From assembly GCF_030209755.1 (NCBI RefSeq), contig NZ_JARVRH010000020.1, positions 82,665 through 146,664 of the forward strand: DNA of 64,000 bases, written 5' to 3'. This document shows, piece after piece, positions 32,110 to 40,900 of the stretch. Source of the DNA: Arthrobacter sp. efr-133-TYG-118 (GTDB taxonomy: Bacteria; Actinomycetota; Actinomycetes; Actinomycetales; Micrococcaceae). Position 1 is the stretch's first letter; every line of letters begins with the position of its first letter. A program made the position numbers and the translations under genes. A model generated the notes under the pieces. The model searched no databases. It was not told where the DNA came from and saw nothing but the letters and a program-made list of their open reading frames with translations.

Positions 32110-34254
32110 ATGATGGACAAGTCGTCTGGAACCGGCCGACGAAACAGTTCGCGGTTGTGGTTGGCGGTGGCGGTGCTATCCCTGGTTGTGTGGATGGCGA
32201 TCGGCGGAATCGGCGGCCCTACCTTCGGGAAGCTCAGCGAGGTGTCAAGCAATGACCAGGCATCCTTCCTGCCGGCGAGCGCCGAATCCACCGAAGCCCG
32301 TGAATGGCAAAGCAAGTTCACTTCCAGCGGCAGTGTTCCCGCGGTGGTGCTGATCGAGTCTCCCGAGAAGCTTTCACCCGCTCAACTGGCCGGATTGCCG
32401 TCCCTCGGCACCCAGCTGTCCGCCGTCGTCGGGGTGAGCCAGTCGACGTCGACGCTTGGGCCGATTCCATCCACGGATGGCAAGGCGGCACAATTCATCA
32501 TCCCGGTAGGCGATGGAAACGGGGTCAAAGGGAGCATCCACTCGCTTCGCGCAAAGGCGACGGGCTACGTAACCGACGCAGGGCTTCCCGCCGGAACAAC
32601 CACTTACGTGACCGGACCGGCGGGCTTCATCGCTGATTTGGTGAGCGCTTTTGGCGGCATCGACGGGATATTGCTCTTCGCGGCACTCGGTGCTGTCTTG
32701 GTCATCTTGCTAGCCGTCTACCGATCCGTGGTGCTGCCTTTTGTGGTGCTGCTTACCGCCGTCTTCGCGCTTTGTGGTTCCATTCTGGTGGTCTTTGCCT
32801 TGGCGAAGTCGGGCGCAATGCAATTGACGGGACAAAGCCAAGGGATCCTGTCGATCCTGGTGGTCGGCTCTGCCACCGACTATGCCCTCCTCTTTGTAGC
32901 CCGTTACCGTGAGGCCTTGGGCCACTCCTCGAACAAGTGGTCGGCTTTGGGACGCGCGTACAAGGGCAGCTTTGGGGCCATCCTGGCATCCGGGACAACG
33001 GTCGCCTTGGCGTTGCTCTGCCTGCTCTTCTCCGAATTGAATTCGAACCGCGGACTGGGGCCCATCGGCGCAATCGGGATCGGCTTTTCAATGTTGGCCA
33101 GCCTCACGCTGCTTCCTGCGGCCCTTGGCTTGCTCGGCAGGTCCGCATTTTGGCCGCACACCCCGAGGAAAGCCGCGGCCAACTCCGACATTCCCCGGGT
33201 CTGGAGGCTCCTGGCAAGCATCATAGCCAAGCGGCCCGGGGCGGTATGGCTGGGCGCAGCTGCCGTTTTGGTGGTCTGCGCCTCGGGCCTACTGCAACTC
33301 CAAGCCAGCGGCGTTCCGCAGTCGGCACTCATACTGAGCAAATCCGAGGCAGTGGACGGCCAGGCGGCATTGGGCCGGCACTATCCCGCCGGTGCAGGAA
33401 GCCCTGTGGTGGTTGTCGCCGAGGAAAAGGCGGCAGCCGAGGTACTTGCCGAAGTCAAAGCCCAGGAAGGCATCTCGGACGCATCCGTAGTTGCCGCCCA
33501 GGGCGGCCCAAGCGTTCGCCCACTGACGGAATCCCCTACGGACACTGCCCCTTTGGTGCGGGACGGCCGGGTGCTGATCAACGCCACCCTGTCCTCGGAG
33601 GCAGATTCGGCGAAGGCCGAGCAGACCATCGCCACGCTCCGGCAGAAGCTGCATGACAAGGCGCCCGGGACCTTGGTCGGAGGAACCACCGCGACTGCCG
33701 CGGACACCAACGCCAGCGCGCAGTCTGATTTATGGCGCATCATCCCGATCGTTTTGGCCGTCATCCTGTTGGTGCTCATGGCACTGCTGCGGGCCGTCCT
33801 GGCGCCGCTATTGTTGATTGGCACGGTCGTGCTGTCCTATGCGGCAGCGTTGGGTGTCTCTGCTTGGGTGTTCAACCATGTATTTGGGTTCCCCGGAGCA
33901 GATGCCTCGGTTCCGCTTTTCGGTTTTGTCTTCCTCGTGGCCCTCGGCGTTGACTACAACATCTTCCTCATGACCCGTGTCCGGGAGGAGTCAACGCTCA
34001 AGGGAACCCGGGCCGGTATCTTGAAGGGGCTCGGTGCCACCGGAGGGGTGATTACTTCGGCCGGCGTCGTTCTGGCTGCAACCTTTGCCGCCCTGGGGGT
34101 CATTCCGATTCTCTTCCTTGCGCAGATCTCTTTTATTGTGGCGTTCGGGGTGCTGCTCGACACCACGATCGTGCGCTCGCTCTTGGTGCCTGCGTTGTCC
34201 TACGACATTGGCCGCCGGATTTGGTGGCCGGGACGTTTGGGGCGGATGTCATAG
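32110..34254 (+). CDS. MMPL/RND-superfamily transporter
   Basis: 714 aa from ATG 32110, preceded by AAAGG; an upstream ATG at 32065 lies inside the operator. Hydrophobic N-terminal helix (LWLAVAVLSLVVWMAIGG), a large extracytoplasmic loop, a five- or six-helix bundle with GSATDYALLFVARYREAL, a second loop and a second bundle with FLVALGVDYNIFLMTRVREE. The paired GxxxDY motifs in the two bundles are the proton-relay residues of MMPL proteins. These export lipids, siderophores or drugs. Regulation by the adjacent MarR gene suggests a role in resistance. Confidence 0.9.
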   Translation: MMDKSSGTGRRNSSRLWLAVAVLSLVVWMAIGGIGGPTFGKLSEVSSNDQASFLPASAESTEAREWQSKFTSSGSVPAVVLIESPEKLSPAQLAGLPSLGTQLSAVVGVSQSTSTLGPIPSTDGKAAQFIIPVGDGNGVKGSIHSLRAKATGYVTDAGLPAGTTTYVTGPAGFIADLVSAFGGIDGILLFAALGAVLVILLAVYRSVVLPFVVLLTAVFALCGSILVVFALAKSGAMQLTGQSQGILSILVVGSATDYALLFVARYREALGHSSNKWSALGRAYKGSFGAILASGTTVALALLCLLFSELNSNRGLGPIGAIGIGFSMLASLTLLPAALGLLGRSAFWPHTPRKAAANSDIPRVWRLLASIIAKRPGAVWLGAAAVLVVCASGLLQLQASGVPQSALILSKSEAVDGQAALGRHYPAGAGSPVVVVAEEKAAAEVLAEVKAQEGISDASVVAAQGGPSVRPLTESPTDTAPLVRDGRVLINATLSSEADSAKAEQTIATLRQKLHDKAPGTLVGGTTATAADTNASAQSDLWRIIPIVLAVILLVLMALLRAVLAPLLLIGTVVLSYAAALGVSAWVFNHVFGFPGADASVPLFGFVFLVALGVDYNIFLMTRVREESTLKGTRAGILKGLGATGGVITSAGVVLAATFAALGVIPILFLAQISFIVAFGVLLDTTIVRSLLVPALSYDIGRRIWWPGRLGRMS

Positions 34255-34257
34255 GGC

Positions 34258-35193
34258 TCAGGGGGCAGCCACGGTTTGCTGATCCCGCCACCAGGCCACT
34301 GTCGCCGCCACCGCCTCCACAAGCGGCGTCGGTTCCAGCCCGAGCTTGGCCTGGCTCGCGGTGGAGTCCATGACGAATGGCCGTTCGAACTGGTACAACA
34401 TTTCGGCCAGCTCCCGCATGTCGGTGGAAAACAGGCCAAGGGTCCGGAGCAGCCAGCCTGGAACCACACTCAGCTTCGGCTCGGGAACGCCGGCCGACCG
34501 TGCGAAGTTTCCAGCGATTTCCCGCATGGTCATTGCCGGTCCTGAGGGGGCATGCAGTACCGAGTTCCAGAGTTCGGGTTTTTGGGCCGCGGCGATCATG
34601 GCTGCGGCGAGATCCGGGACGTAGGTGAAGGCGTGCGGCTGCCCGGCGCTTCCGAGAACCTGGACCGTCTTGCCTTTGAGGATCAGGGGGACCATGCGCT
34701 CGCCGGCGTGCGCCATGCGGGCTCGTGGCCCGAAGAAATCGCCCGCCACTACGCTGACGGTGTTCGCCGGGTGGTCTTGCCGGGCCTTCAGCAGGGCGGA
34801 GCGGATCCCGCGCTTGCCACCGGCCGCTTCGCGCGGGCTGCTTTCGGTGACGGTCTTGTCCGGCTCGCTGTAGGAGTAAAGGCTCTCAGGGAAGACGACG
34901 ACGGCGCCCGCCGCCGCCGCGGCGTCCATTACCACTCGCTCTGCTCCGGGAAGCTCGGCCGCCCAGGCTTTGGCGCGGTAGGCGGAACCGTGGATGCAGT
35001 GGAAGACGGCCGCGGCGCCATCGAAGGCTTCCGCCAACTTGGCCGGGTCGGAGACATCCACGCGGAGCTTTTCGATCAGCGGGTGTTCCGGGCCGCTGCC
35101 TGAGCGTGTCAGGACGCGCACCTGTTCTCCGCGGTCCGCGAGTTGCTCGGCAATGGTCCATCCGACGGGGCCTGCTCCTGTGACGACATACAT
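34258..35193 (-). CDS. NAD(P)-dependent epimerase/dehydratase (extended SDR-like)
   Basis: 311 aa from ATG 35193 (MYVVTGAGPVGWTIAEQLADRGEQVRVLTRSG), giving an N-terminal dinucleotide-binding GAGPVG motif. Other parts are AAAVFHCIHGSAYRAKAW, VVFPESLYSYSEP (in the place of the usual YxxxK active site) and FTYVPDLAAAMIAA. The classical Tyr-x-x-x-Lys pair is not obvious, so it may be an atypical reductase or NmrA-like protein. It is divergent from the TetR gene and probably its target. Confidence 0.82.
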   Translation of the reverse strand: MYVVTGAGPVGWTIAEQLADRGEQVRVLTRSGSGPEHPLIEKLRVDVSDPAKLAEAFDGAAAVFHCIHGSAYRAKAWAAELPGAERVVMDAAAAAGAVVVFPESLYSYSEPDKTVTESSPREAAGGKRGIRSALLKARQDHPANTVSVVAGDFFGPRARMAHAGERMVPLILKGKTVQVLGSAGQPHAFTYVPDLAAAMIAAAQKPELWNSVLHAPSGPAMTMREIAGNFARSAGVPEPKLSVVPGWLLRTLGLFSTDMRELAEMLYQFERPFVMDSTASQAKLGLEPTPLVEAVAATVAWWRDQQTVAAP

Positions 35194-35247
35194 GGTATTG
35201 CTCGCTTTCTGGCTGGGGATCAAGTTCTCCGGTTCTAAACCTCATTC

Positions 35248-35330
35248 GAGAGCAGTGCTCTCTGAATTCAGGATGAGTTCTTTCGAATCCCTTGTCAAGA
35301 GCACTGCTCACATTTGTTGCCAGTGCTCTC
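35248..35330. promoter_or_regulatory. Repeated TetR-type operators
   Basis: GAGAGCAGTGCTCTC (35248-35262) is a perfect 7+1+7 palindrome. GAGCACTGCTC (35299-35309) repeats the 5-bp arms around a central C, and CAGTGCTCTC (35321-35330) is a further half-site. All lie between the divergent epimerase and TetR starts, so TetR probably controls both. Confidence 0.75.
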
Positions 35331-35350
35331 TTTTGTGGCATGCTGGATGC

Positions 35351-36076
35351 ATGGACCTCCCTCCCGCCGCAGCGGCCAAACAAACGACGCCCCGCGAGCG
35401 GGCCCGGGCCCAGACCGTCTCGGACATCATCCGGCTGGGCCGCCAGCACCTTGCCGTGCATGGCGCAGCGGGCTTGTCCCTGAGGGCTGTTGCGCGCGAT
35501 CTCGGCGTGGTGTCCTCTGCTGTGTACCGTTACGTTGAGAGCCGCGACGAACTGCTGACCCTCCTGCTGATTGACGCATACGGCGAGCTGGGCGACGAAG
35601 TGGATGCCGCCGTCGACGCCCTCCCCGGGGACGACTACCGCGGCAGGTTCCTGGCGCTCGGGCGGGCCGTTCGTCAGTGGGCCCTGCGCGAGCCGGCAAG
35701 GTACGCCCTCCTGTTCGGCAGCCCTGTGCCCGGATACCAAGCGCCCGCCGAGCGCACCACCGAACCCGGAACGCGGGTGATCTACCGGATGGTGGGGATC
35801 TTCGACGCCGCCTACCGCGCAGGTGCCTTGGCCGCCGAAGTTGCGCCCGCCGTCGTCGTTCCTCCAGCCCTTGCCGCGGACCTGGCGGCCATCCGGGCCG
35901 AACTGGGCGTGGCCGTTCCCGAGCCTGCGTTGGCCAGGGGCGTGCTGGTCTGGACGTCGGTATTTGGTGCGGTCAGCTTCGAGGTATTCGGCCAGTACGG
36001 GGCTGATACCTTTGCCTCGCGCGACGAGTTGTTTGAGCACCAGCTCGAGGTTCTGCGCGGAATCGTAGGGCTGTAG
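35351..36076 (+). CDS. TetR-family regulator with WHG-type C-terminal domain
   Basis: 241 aa from ATG 35351; the open frame continues upstream through the operators and is not coding there. The N-terminal HTH is IIRLGRQHLAVHGAAGLSLRAVARDLGVVSSAVYRYVESRDELLTLLL. The C-terminal domain has the pattern RFLALGRAVRQWALREPARYALLFGSPVPGY typical of the TetR_C WHG group. It is followed by the MpaB-like gene 51 bp downstream. Confidence 0.92.
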   Translation: MDLPPAAAAKQTTPRERARAQTVSDIIRLGRQHLAVHGAAGLSLRAVARDLGVVSSAVYRYVESRDELLTLLLIDAYGELGDEVDAAVDALPGDDYRGRFLALGRAVRQWALREPARYALLFGSPVPGYQAPAERTTEPGTRVIYRMVGIFDAAYRAGALAAEVAPAVVVPPALAADLAAIRAELGVAVPEPALARGVLVWTSVFGAVSFEVFGQYGADTFASRDELFEHQLEVLRGIVGL

Positions 36077-36127
36077 CCGCCCGTGCAACCGTGCACGAGA
36101 GACGATGCGCGAAGGTACAGTGACTGC

Positions 36128-36919
36128 ATGGCTCGCGGACTTGCTGACATCGGCGCGGAGGGCGTTTTGCTCGCCGGAGCAGGACGCGCCATCCTGATGC
36201 AGATCGCCAATCCCGCGGTCGGTCACGGCGTCGCCGAACACAGCAATTTCGCCGAGCGGCCACTGGACCGGCTGCGCGCCACCATGACGTACGTCTACGC
36301 CGTGGTCTATGGCTCGGACGAGCAATTGGCCGCGGTGCGCCGGGCTGTGAATCGTGCGCACGCCCCTGTTCGCCGGACGGCGGACGAGGGGTCGACGGGA
36401 TACAACGCCTTTGACGCGCAATCCCAGCTCTGGGTTGTGGCGACGCTCTATGACACCGCCGTCACCGTTTACGAAAAGGTCCATGGAGCCCTCGACGACG
36501 ACACTGCCGATCGTGTCTACCGGGAGTATGCGCGGATCGGGACAGCGTTGCAGCTTCCCGCCGAGCTCTGGCCCGCCGATCGCTCCGCCTTCGCGAGCTA
36601 TTGGGATGAATCCGTGCGGAACCTCGAACCGGATGCATCTGCTTTGAGGGTGGCTCATGAGCTCCTGTACCCCGTGGGTGGGCCGTTCTTGATGCGGTTG
36701 AGCATGCCGTTGGTCCGGCTGCTTACGGCGGGCCTGCTGCCGGAGCAGCTTCGTGCGGGTTTCGGACTTCCTTGGAATGCCCGGCATCGGCGCAGCTTCG
36801 ACGGCACCATGCGACTCTTGGCGGCGGCTTATCCAAGGCTGCCGGAAAAAGCCAGGCATTGGCCGAAGAACTATTACCTTGGCCGGCTTGGGCCGGGCGA
36901 GCTCGGCCCCGGAGAGTAG
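36128..36919 (+). CDS. MpaB/DUF2236-family protein
   Basis: 263 aa from ATG 36128; GTG 36083 upstream is less likely because it lies in the TetR 3' gap. It matches the DUF2236 (oxygenase MpaB) pattern: GEGVLLAGAGRAILMQIANPAVGHGVAEHSNF with a conserved His, DRLRATMTYVYAVVYG, and a C-terminal FGLPWNARHRRSFDGT. MpaB and relatives (latex oxygenase Lcp fold) bind haem or membranes; the function here is unknown. It may be in one transcript with the TetR gene. Confidence 0.8.
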   Translation: MARGLADIGAEGVLLAGAGRAILMQIANPAVGHGVAEHSNFAERPLDRLRATMTYVYAVVYGSDEQLAAVRRAVNRAHAPVRRTADEGSTGYNAFDAQSQLWVVATLYDTAVTVYEKVHGALDDDTADRVYREYARIGTALQLPAELWPADRSAFASYWDESVRNLEPDASALRVAHELLYPVGGPFLMRLSMPLVRLLTAGLLPEQLRAGFGLPWNARHRRSFDGTMRLLAAAYPRLPEKARHWPKNYYLGRLGPGELGPGE

Positions 36920-36926
36920 GGCGCAG

Positions 36927-37781
36927 GTGCGTGAGCTCACCGCGGTAGAGGAACTTATCGACGGGAGCGCGAGCCGCTTCCTGGGGAGTGCCCCGGTCCA
37001 AGGGCTTCGATCCAGGCTCGCTGAGTTCACCGTTTTCGGCCTCAAGCAGGCGTGGGCGTGCATCTTCGGCGCTTCGCTCCTTGCCGTCATTTTCGCTGCC
37101 CACCTCTGGTATCCAGCCAACGCCGGCCTCGCGAGGAACGATTTCCTGACGATCGCCGCCGTCGTCATCCAAATCCTGATGGTGGCCACGAGGCTGGAAA
37201 CCTTGCGCGAGCTCAGGGTCATCGTGCTCTTCCACATGGTGGGAACGGTCATGGAATTGTTCAAGACCGACGTCGGCTCGTGGTCCTATGAAGCCGAGGG
37301 TGTCCTCCGCGTCGGCGCCGTTCCGCTCTTCAGTGGCTTCATGTACGCGGCGGTTGGCTCGTACATGGTGCGGGTTTACCGGGTTTTCGACCTGCGCTTC
37401 GCCAGGTATCCGCGGCGTTGGATCACTGCGGTCCTCGCTGCGGCCATCTATGTGAACTTCTTTTCGCACCACTACATCGTTGACGCCCGCTGGGTCCTGC
37501 TGGCCGCCGTCGTCGTGATCTATGGCCGGTGCGTCATGTACTTCCGGGTGTTTCGACGTCGGCTCCGGATGCCGCTGGTCCTGGCATTCCTGCTGGTGGC
37601 GCTCTTCATCTGGATTGCCGAGAACATCGCCACCTGGTCGCACGCTTGGCTGTATCCGAGCCAACTGGATGGCTGGCATTTGGTGTCCCCGGACAAGCTT
37701 GTCTCGTGGTTCCTCCTGATGATCATCTCGGTGGTGCTGGTGGCATGGGTCTACAAGCCGATGCCGCCTGCCTCCGCCTGA
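36927..37781 (+). CDS. DUF817-family membrane protein
   Basis: 284 aa from GTG 36927, seven bases after the MpaB stop; the frame extends upstream inside that gene. Eight or so hydrophobic helices, with conserved LVFHMVGTVMELFKTDVGSWSYEAEG-like segment (HMVGTVMELFKTDVGSW), VPLFSGFMYAAVGSY and SHHYIVDARW. This is the DUF817 (YoaT-like) pattern of integral membrane proteins with unknown role. It is tightly linked to the MpaB gene. Confidence 0.85.
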   Translation: MRELTAVEELIDGSASRFLGSAPVQGLRSRLAEFTVFGLKQAWACIFGASLLAVIFAAHLWYPANAGLARNDFLTIAAVVIQILMVATRLETLRELRVIVLFHMVGTVMELFKTDVGSWSYEAEGVLRVGAVPLFSGFMYAAVGSYMVRVYRVFDLRFARYPRRWITAVLAAAIYVNFFSHHYIVDARWVLLAAVVVIYGRCVMYFRVFRRRLRMPLVLAFLLVALFIWIAENIATWSHAWLYPSQLDGWHLVSPDKLVSWFLLMIISVVLVAWVYKPMPPASA

Positions 37782-37951
37782 CGGAACACCCGCCGTCGAC
37801 ATCGCCGGAACGCTGCGGAGTCGCCGGAGCGCCCACGCGAACTGGCACTGTTCCCGCGAGTTCGACGTCGGCGCTCAACCGGCGTTCTCCCACGGCGAAA
37901 TCGGCCATAATTCCCCGTGTTGCCGGGGTTTCTTGACCCTCAGTGGGCGTA

Positions 37952-37972
37952 GTTGAGCGTACTCGACTCAAC
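37952..37972. promoter_or_regulatory. HAIR element 1 (HspR operator)
   Basis: GTTGAGC-N7-ACTCAAC, close to the HAIR consensus CTTGAGT-N7-ACTCAAG bound by HspR in Streptomyces and Mycobacterium. It lies 6 bp upstream of the dnaK -35 hexamer. Confidence 0.8.
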
Positions 37973-37978
37973 TTTGGA

Positions 37979-38006
37979 TTGACATTGAATGAGGGCTGAG
38001 TACAGT
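37979..38006 (+). promoter_or_regulatory. dnaK promoter, -35/-10
   Basis: TTGACA (37979-37984), a 16-bp spacer, then TACAGT (38001-38006). The -10 runs into HAIR element 2, so bound HspR would block polymerase. The remaining region 37782-37950 between the DUF817 stop and this promoter shows only GC-rich sequence with no gene. Confidence 0.75.
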
Positions 38007-38025
38007 TGAGTGCAGAACGCTCAAC
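38005..38025. promoter_or_regulatory. HAIR element 2 (HspR operator)
   Basis: GTTGAGT-N7-GCTCAAC, overlapping the -10 and predicted start of the dnaK promoter. A third single half-site GTTGAGT occurs at 38035-38041. Confidence 0.8.
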
Positions 38026-38120
38026 TAGCCGAAGGTTGAGTGCTCCCCGCCCTCCAAGCCCTCCGTGGGTATCGGAATCGGGTGAAATCTCCATCGTCGG
38101 CCATTGAAAGGAAGCAACAT

Positions 38121-39986
38121 ATGTCACGCGCTGTAGGTATCGACCTCGGAACCACTAACTCCGTCGTCTCTGTTCTCGAAGGTGGCGAGCCCACCGTCAT
38201 TGCCAACGCCGAGGGTGGCCGCACCACGCCGTCGGTCGTTGCATTCTCCAAGTCCGGTGAAGTCCTGGTTGGCGAAATTGCCAAGCGCCAGGCCGTCAAC
38301 AACATCGACCGCACCATCGCTTCCGTGAAGCGCCACATGGGCACCGACTGGTCCGTCGCCATTGACGACAAGAAGTACACGCCGCAGGAAATCTCCGCGC
38401 GTATCCTCATGAAGCTGAAGAACGACGCCGAGAGCTACCTCGGCGAAAAGGTCACCGACGCTGTCATCACCGTCCCGGCCTACTTCAACGACGCCGAGCG
38501 CCAGGCCACCAAGGAAGCCGGCGAAATCGCCGGCATGAACGTTCTCCGCATTGTCAACGAGCCCACCGCCGCCGCACTTGCCTACGGCCTGGACAAGGGC
38601 AAGGAAGACGAACTGATCCTGGTCTTCGACCTCGGCGGCGGAACGTTCGACGTCTCCCTGCTGGAGGTCGGCAAGGACGAAGACGGCTTCTCCACCATCC
38701 AGGTCCGCGCCACCGCCGGCGACAACCGCCTCGGCGGCGACGACTGGGACCAGCGCGTTGTTGACTACCTGCTGAACCAGCTCAAGGTCAAGGGCATCGA
38801 CCTGTCCAAGGACAAGATCGCCTTGCAGCGTCTTCGCGAGGCTTCGGAGCAGGCCAAGAAGGAACTCTCCTCCTCCACCAGCACCAACGTCTCCCTCCAG
38901 TACCTCTCCGTCACCCCCGACGGCCCGGTCCACCTGGACGAGCAGCTGACCCGCGCCAAGTTCCAGGACCTCACCAAGGACCTGCTCGAGCGCACCAAGA
39001 AGCCGTTCCACGACGTCATCGCCGAGACCGGCATCAAGCTTTCCGAAATCGACCACATCGTGCTCGTGGGCGGTTCCACCCGTATGCCCGCCGTCTACGA
39101 CCTCGTGAAGGAACTCGCCGGCGGCAAGGAGCCCAACAAGGGCGTCAACCCGGACGAAGTTGTTGCCGTTGGCGCAGCCCTGCAGGCCGGTGTGCTGAAG
39201 GGTGAGCGCAAGGACGTTCTCCTGATCGACGTGACCCCGCTGTCCCTCGGTATCGAAACCAAGGGCGGCGTCATGACGCACCTGATCGAGCGCAACACGG
39301 CCATCCCCACCAAGCGTTCCGAGACCTTCACCACCGCTGACGACAACCAGCCGTCCGTGGCCATCCAGGTCTTCCAGGGCGAGCGTGAATTCACCCGCGA
39401 CAACAAGCCGCTGGGCACGTTCGAACTGACCGGCATCGCTCCGGCACCGCGCGGCGTCCCCCAGGTCGAGGTGACCTTCGACATCGACGCCAACGGCATT
39501 GTCCACGTCTCCGCCAAGGACAAGGGCACGGGCAAGGAGCAGTCGATGACCATCACCGGCGGCACCGCGCTGTCCAAGGAAGACATCGACCGCATGGTCC
39601 GTGAAGCCGAGGAGCACGCAGCCGAGGACAAGGCACGCCGCGAGGCTACCGACACCCGCAACACTGCCGAGCAGCTCGCCTACTCCGTGGACAAGCTCAT
39701 CGCCGAAAACGACGACAAGCTGCCTGAAGAGGTCAAGACCGAGGTCAAGGCCGACGTCGACGCCCTCAAGAAGGCCCTCGAGGGCACCGACGATGCAGCA
39801 GTGAAGACCGCTTTCGAGAAGCTGCAGCACTCGCAGTCGAAGCTCGGCGAAGCGATCTACTCGCACGCCGGTTCCCCGGATGGGGCAAGCAGCGCCGCTG
39901 GTGCTGAAGGCGCTCCTGCCGGTGCCAAGGCTGCCGATGAGGACATCGTCGACGCCGAGATCATCGACGAAGACGAAAAGAAGTAA
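38121..39986 (+). CDS. dnaK: Molecular chaperone DnaK (Hsp70)
   Basis: 621 aa from ATG 38121 with AAAGGA upstream. N-terminal SRAVGIDLGTTNSVVSVLEGG and LVFDLGGGTFDVSLLEVG are Hsp70 ATPase phosphate loops, IVLVGGSTRMPAVY is the adenosine site, and the substrate domain has ITPLSLGIE-like DVTPLSLGIETKGGVMT. The C-terminus ends in the acidic EIIDEDEKK. Full length for an actinobacterial DnaK. First gene of dnaK-grpE-dnaJ-hspR, controlled by HspR. Confidence 0.98.
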   Translation: MSRAVGIDLGTTNSVVSVLEGGEPTVIANAEGGRTTPSVVAFSKSGEVLVGEIAKRQAVNNIDRTIASVKRHMGTDWSVAIDDKKYTPQEISARILMKLKNDAESYLGEKVTDAVITVPAYFNDAERQATKEAGEIAGMNVLRIVNEPTAAALAYGLDKGKEDELILVFDLGGGTFDVSLLEVGKDEDGFSTIQVRATAGDNRLGGDDWDQRVVDYLLNQLKVKGIDLSKDKIALQRLREASEQAKKELSSSTSTNVSLQYLSVTPDGPVHLDEQLTRAKFQDLTKDLLERTKKPFHDVIAETGIKLSEIDHIVLVGGSTRMPAVYDLVKELAGGKEPNKGVNPDEVVAVGAALQAGVLKGERKDVLLIDVTPLSLGIETKGGVMTHLIERNTAIPTKRSETFTTADDNQPSVAIQVFQGEREFTRDNKPLGTFELTGIAPAPRGVPQVEVTFDIDANGIVHVSAKDKGTGKEQSMTITGGTALSKEDIDRMVREAEEHAAEDKARREATDTRNTAEQLAYSVDKLIAENDDKLPEEVKTEVKADVDALKKALEGTDDAAVKTAFEKLQHSQSKLGEAIYSHAGSPDGASSAAGAEGAPAGAKAADEDIVDAEIIDEDEKK

Positions 39987-39988
39987 GC

Positions 39989-40672
39989 ATGCCTCACCAC
40001 GGCAACGACGCAGAGCACTCACCTTCCAACAACGAGGGCAAGCACGACGAGCGTGAAGGAGCCGGTCAGCAGAAGCCGGTCATCCGGGACAACCGCAAGG
40101 TTGACCCGGAGACCGGGGCCGCACGCCACCCGCAAGGATCGGCAGCTGATTCCAACGCCGCTGCCGCCGAGGGCGACGCCTTGTCCCAGGCTGAGGAAAT
40201 CCTCAACGGCATGGAGGTTCCGGCTGAAGAGTCGGTAGCCCCCGGTGCCGCTGCAGAAGCAGAGGCCGCGGAACTCCGCAACGACCTCCTGCGCCTGCAG
40301 GCTGAGTACGTCAACTACCGCAAGCGTGTCGAACGCGACCGCGCCGTCGCAGGGGAAATGGCCGTCATCGGCGTCCTGAACTCCCTGCTGCCGGTGCTGG
40401 ACGACGTCGACGCCGCCCGCCAGCACGGCGATCTCGTCGACGGCCCGTTCGCCGCGATCGCCGCCAAGCTGGAGAACGCGCTGAAGACGTACGGCTTGGA
40501 GCGCATCGCGGAAACCGGAGTCGACTTCGACCCCACGATCCACGAAGCGCTCATCCAGCAGCCGGGCGAGGACATCGAAGTAGACACCGTCAGCCAAGTG
40601 CTGCGCTCCGGCTACCGGTCCGGTGACCGCGTGCTGCGTGCGGCACAGGTGATTGTGGCTGTGCCGGCTTAG
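39989..40672 (+). CDS. grpE: Nucleotide exchange factor GrpE
   Basis: 227 aa, starting 2 nt after the dnaK stop. A long charged and disordered N-terminus (about 80 residues) leads to the coiled coil AAELRNDLLRLQAEYVNYRKRVERDRAVA, then the C-terminal beta-wing GVDFDPTIHEALIQQPGEDIEVDTVSQVLRSGYRSGDRVLRAAQVIV. It releases ADP from DnaK. Standard family features. Confidence 0.96.
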   Translation: MPHHGNDAEHSPSNNEGKHDEREGAGQQKPVIRDNRKVDPETGAARHPQGSAADSNAAAAEGDALSQAEEILNGMEVPAEESVAPGAAAEAEAAELRNDLLRLQAEYVNYRKRVERDRAVAGEMAVIGVLNSLLPVLDDVDAARQHGDLVDGPFAAIAAKLENALKTYGLERIAETGVDFDPTIHEALIQQPGEDIEVDTVSQVLRSGYRSGDRVLRAAQVIVAVPA

Positions 40673-40699
40673 ACGGTGTTACCGCCTCACCGTGCCTTC

Positions 40700-40802
40700 G
40701 CGGATGAGGGGGCCCCGCCCCTACGCGTGGCGGCCAAGTCCTACGGACTTTCGCCGCCACGCTCCGGCAGGCCCGATGCCACTCCCGGGCCCCCTCATCC
40801 GC
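40700..40802. repeat. Nested long palindrome in the grpE-dnaJ gap
   Basis: The outer arms GCGGATGAGGGGGCCC (40700-40715) and its exact complement (40787-40802) are 16 bp. Inside, GCGTGGCGG (40725-40733) pairs with CCGCCACGC (40754-40762), and AAGTCC/GGACTT (40736-40741/40745-40750) form the tip around a 3-nt loop. It may attenuate or separate dnaK-grpE from dnaJ-hspR, or be a mobile intergenic repeat. Confidence 0.8.
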
Positions 40803-40818
40803 TACGGCTCAAGCGGTC

Positions 40819-40849
40819 GTCTCGCCTAAGGCTTGTCTCACCTAAGGTG
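40819..40849. promoter_or_regulatory. Tandem palindromic motif upstream of dnaJ
   Basis: GTCTCGCCTAAGGC (40819-40832) and GTCTCACCTAAGGTG (40835-40849) are direct repeats 16 bp apart, each with an internal palindrome (GCCTTAGGC-type and CACCTAAGGTG). They could be an operator of an additional regulator for dnaJ-hspR. The site lies about 52 bp before the dnaJ start. Confidence 0.5.
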
Positions 40850-40900
40850 GGATGAGCGTAGCGCACGCAACCGAACACAGAAACGAAAGAGAGAAGCCGA

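Noticed and set aside
34886..37264. A 792-codon minus-strand frame across TetR, MpaB and DUF817 genes.
   Set aside because: Opposite-strand shadow of three good genes; composition is low-information and it would overlap all operators.
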